A DNA stretch of 21,000 bases, taken from positions 13,667,106 to 13,688,105 of the forward strand of contig CM022666.1 in the NCBI GenBank assembly GCA_012295275.1, read 5' to 3'. This document shows positions 20,297-21,000 of this stretch, in pieces; the stretch's first letter is position 1, and every line of letters begins with the position of its first letter. The stretch is from Chrysomallon squamiferum. Taxonomy: Eukaryota; Mollusca; Gastropoda; Neomphalida; Peltospiridae. The position numbers and the translations under genes are program-made. The notes below the pieces were generated by a model that did no database searches, had not been told where the DNA came from, and saw nothing but the letters and a program-made list of their open reading frames with translations.

Positions 20297-20523
20297 CACA
20301 CACATACATACGTACATAAACTTATCCACACAAATATCAAACACAAAATTAACAAATTATCATTTCAGCTGGAGAGAAGATAACAACTTTTAGATATTCT
20401 CTCTATCTTTTCCATTTCTTACTTTTCTCTCTTTTCCTTACTTTTTGGGGGTTTTTTCGTTTCTTTATCTCATCTTTTAACATTTCAGATATCAAAGTTC
20501 ATCACAGTGTATTTTTCTTGCAG
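20150..20523 (+). other. Inferred intron with palindromic (TG)n(TA)n(CA)n
   Basis: The intron is 374 bases. At 20239-20313 TG, TA and CA runs follow each other, so the transcript can fold into a long hairpin. The remainder is pyrimidine-rich. Confidence 0.55.
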
Positions 20524-20580
20524 ATGTCTCGAGAGACGCTTTGCTCGTTTTCACAGGCGACTCTTCCATCACGATCAAAT
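20524..20580 (+). CDS. Next small exon of the giant TRIM-like gene
   Basis: The acceptor is TTTTTCTTGCAG and the donor is AAT|GTAAGA. The 57 bases enter and leave in phase 1, matching the phase of the donor at 20149. It adds DVSRDALLVFTGDSSITIK, again beta-like. Further exons would lie beyond the window. Another acceptor-like TTTCAG at 20482-20487 is less suitable, because this exon is flanked by the better pair. Confidence 0.55.
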
Positions 20581-20918
20581 GTAAGAATTACCAAAGAAAA
20601 AAACGTCTGATACATCAACAGTGTAACGCAATAATAACCATCTATTTCAAATAGTCAATGCTGTCTGTAGAAAGTCACTAATACTTATTTTTGTTTGAAT
20701 TCTCTGTAAATAATAATTTAAGAAAAACATTTATGATAATTTTTTTTTTTTTTTTTTTTTCAATTTTTGTTTAACTATCTAGAGGATAGTATTTTAATTT
20801 ATTCTTCATTCATTATTTTTTTATTATTCGTCGTATTTTTATCTTTGTTTTTTTATTCTCTGTTTCTCTTTTTCTCTTTCTCTGACTTTTTCTTTCTTTC
20901 TGTTTTTATATTTGCCCA

Positions 20919-20985
<67 letters not shown>

Positions 20986-21000
20986 GTATATCTCTTTTTA
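20581..21000. repeat. Downstream intron with T-run and (CT)n microsatellite
   Basis: It starts with a GTAAGA donor. It is AT-rich, with a T-run at 20740-20760 and uninterrupted (CT)n at about 20924-20982. No further exon is visible before the window ends. Confidence 0.75.

Overview
This is eukaryotic (animal) nuclear DNA. Protein-coding blocks are short GT-AG exons or one very large exon, set in AT-rich introns and spacers full of microsatellites: (ATCT)n, (TTTA)n, (TTA)n, about 150 bp of (AG)n, several hundred bp of (CA)n, and (CT)n. The gene content (a mitochondrial rhomboid protease next to lineage-type RING/B-box proteins) and the repeat texture suggest a lophotrochozoan invertebrate, perhaps a mollusc. 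That taxonomic call is inference and not firm.

Region 1 (1-~7111, + strand) is the 3' part of a PARL-type mitochondrial rhomboid protease. Eight exons join with consistent phases into 313 codons and a stop, and the Ser/His catalytic dyad is intact. The 5' end lies outside the window. Two of its introns (after exon 2 and after exon 4) begin with tandem duplications that copy the 5' splice-site region. Region 2 (~7112-8845) is AT-rich spacer holding a (TTA)n array and a roughly 150 bp hairpin-rich element with terminal inverted repeats.

Region 3 holds two related RING/B-box (TRIM-like, RBCC) genes placed head to head. The minus-strand gene (8846-10312) encodes a compact 488-aa protein with an intact C3HC4 RING, two B-boxes and a helical region, and no further C-terminal domain. 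The plus-strand gene (14965 to beyond the window) begins with the same layout, but its RING has Arg where His is expected and its second B-box lacks the terminal histidines. It then runs into more than 1,300 residues of charged, low-complexity sequence with two KKVTF motifs (possible PP1-docking sites), and ends in the window with a beta-rich segment and one small further exon. Its large exon is read in three successive -1 frame changes, each near A-runs, which look more like missing bases in the assembly than real breaks. Both genes have a strong splice acceptor just before the coding exon, so each probably has a 5' leader intron. The leader exons probably lie near 10914-11100 (minus) and near 12000-12175 (plus), leaving a shared regulatory interval of about 1 kb.

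No prokaryotic, viral, tRNA, rRNA or CRISPR feature was seen. The most notable items are the giant degenerate-RING protein with its PP1-type motifs, its divergent pairing with an intact paralogue, the CpG contrast between the PARL and TRIM-like exons, and a diverged interspersed repeat shared between a PARL intron and the gene 3 upstream region.
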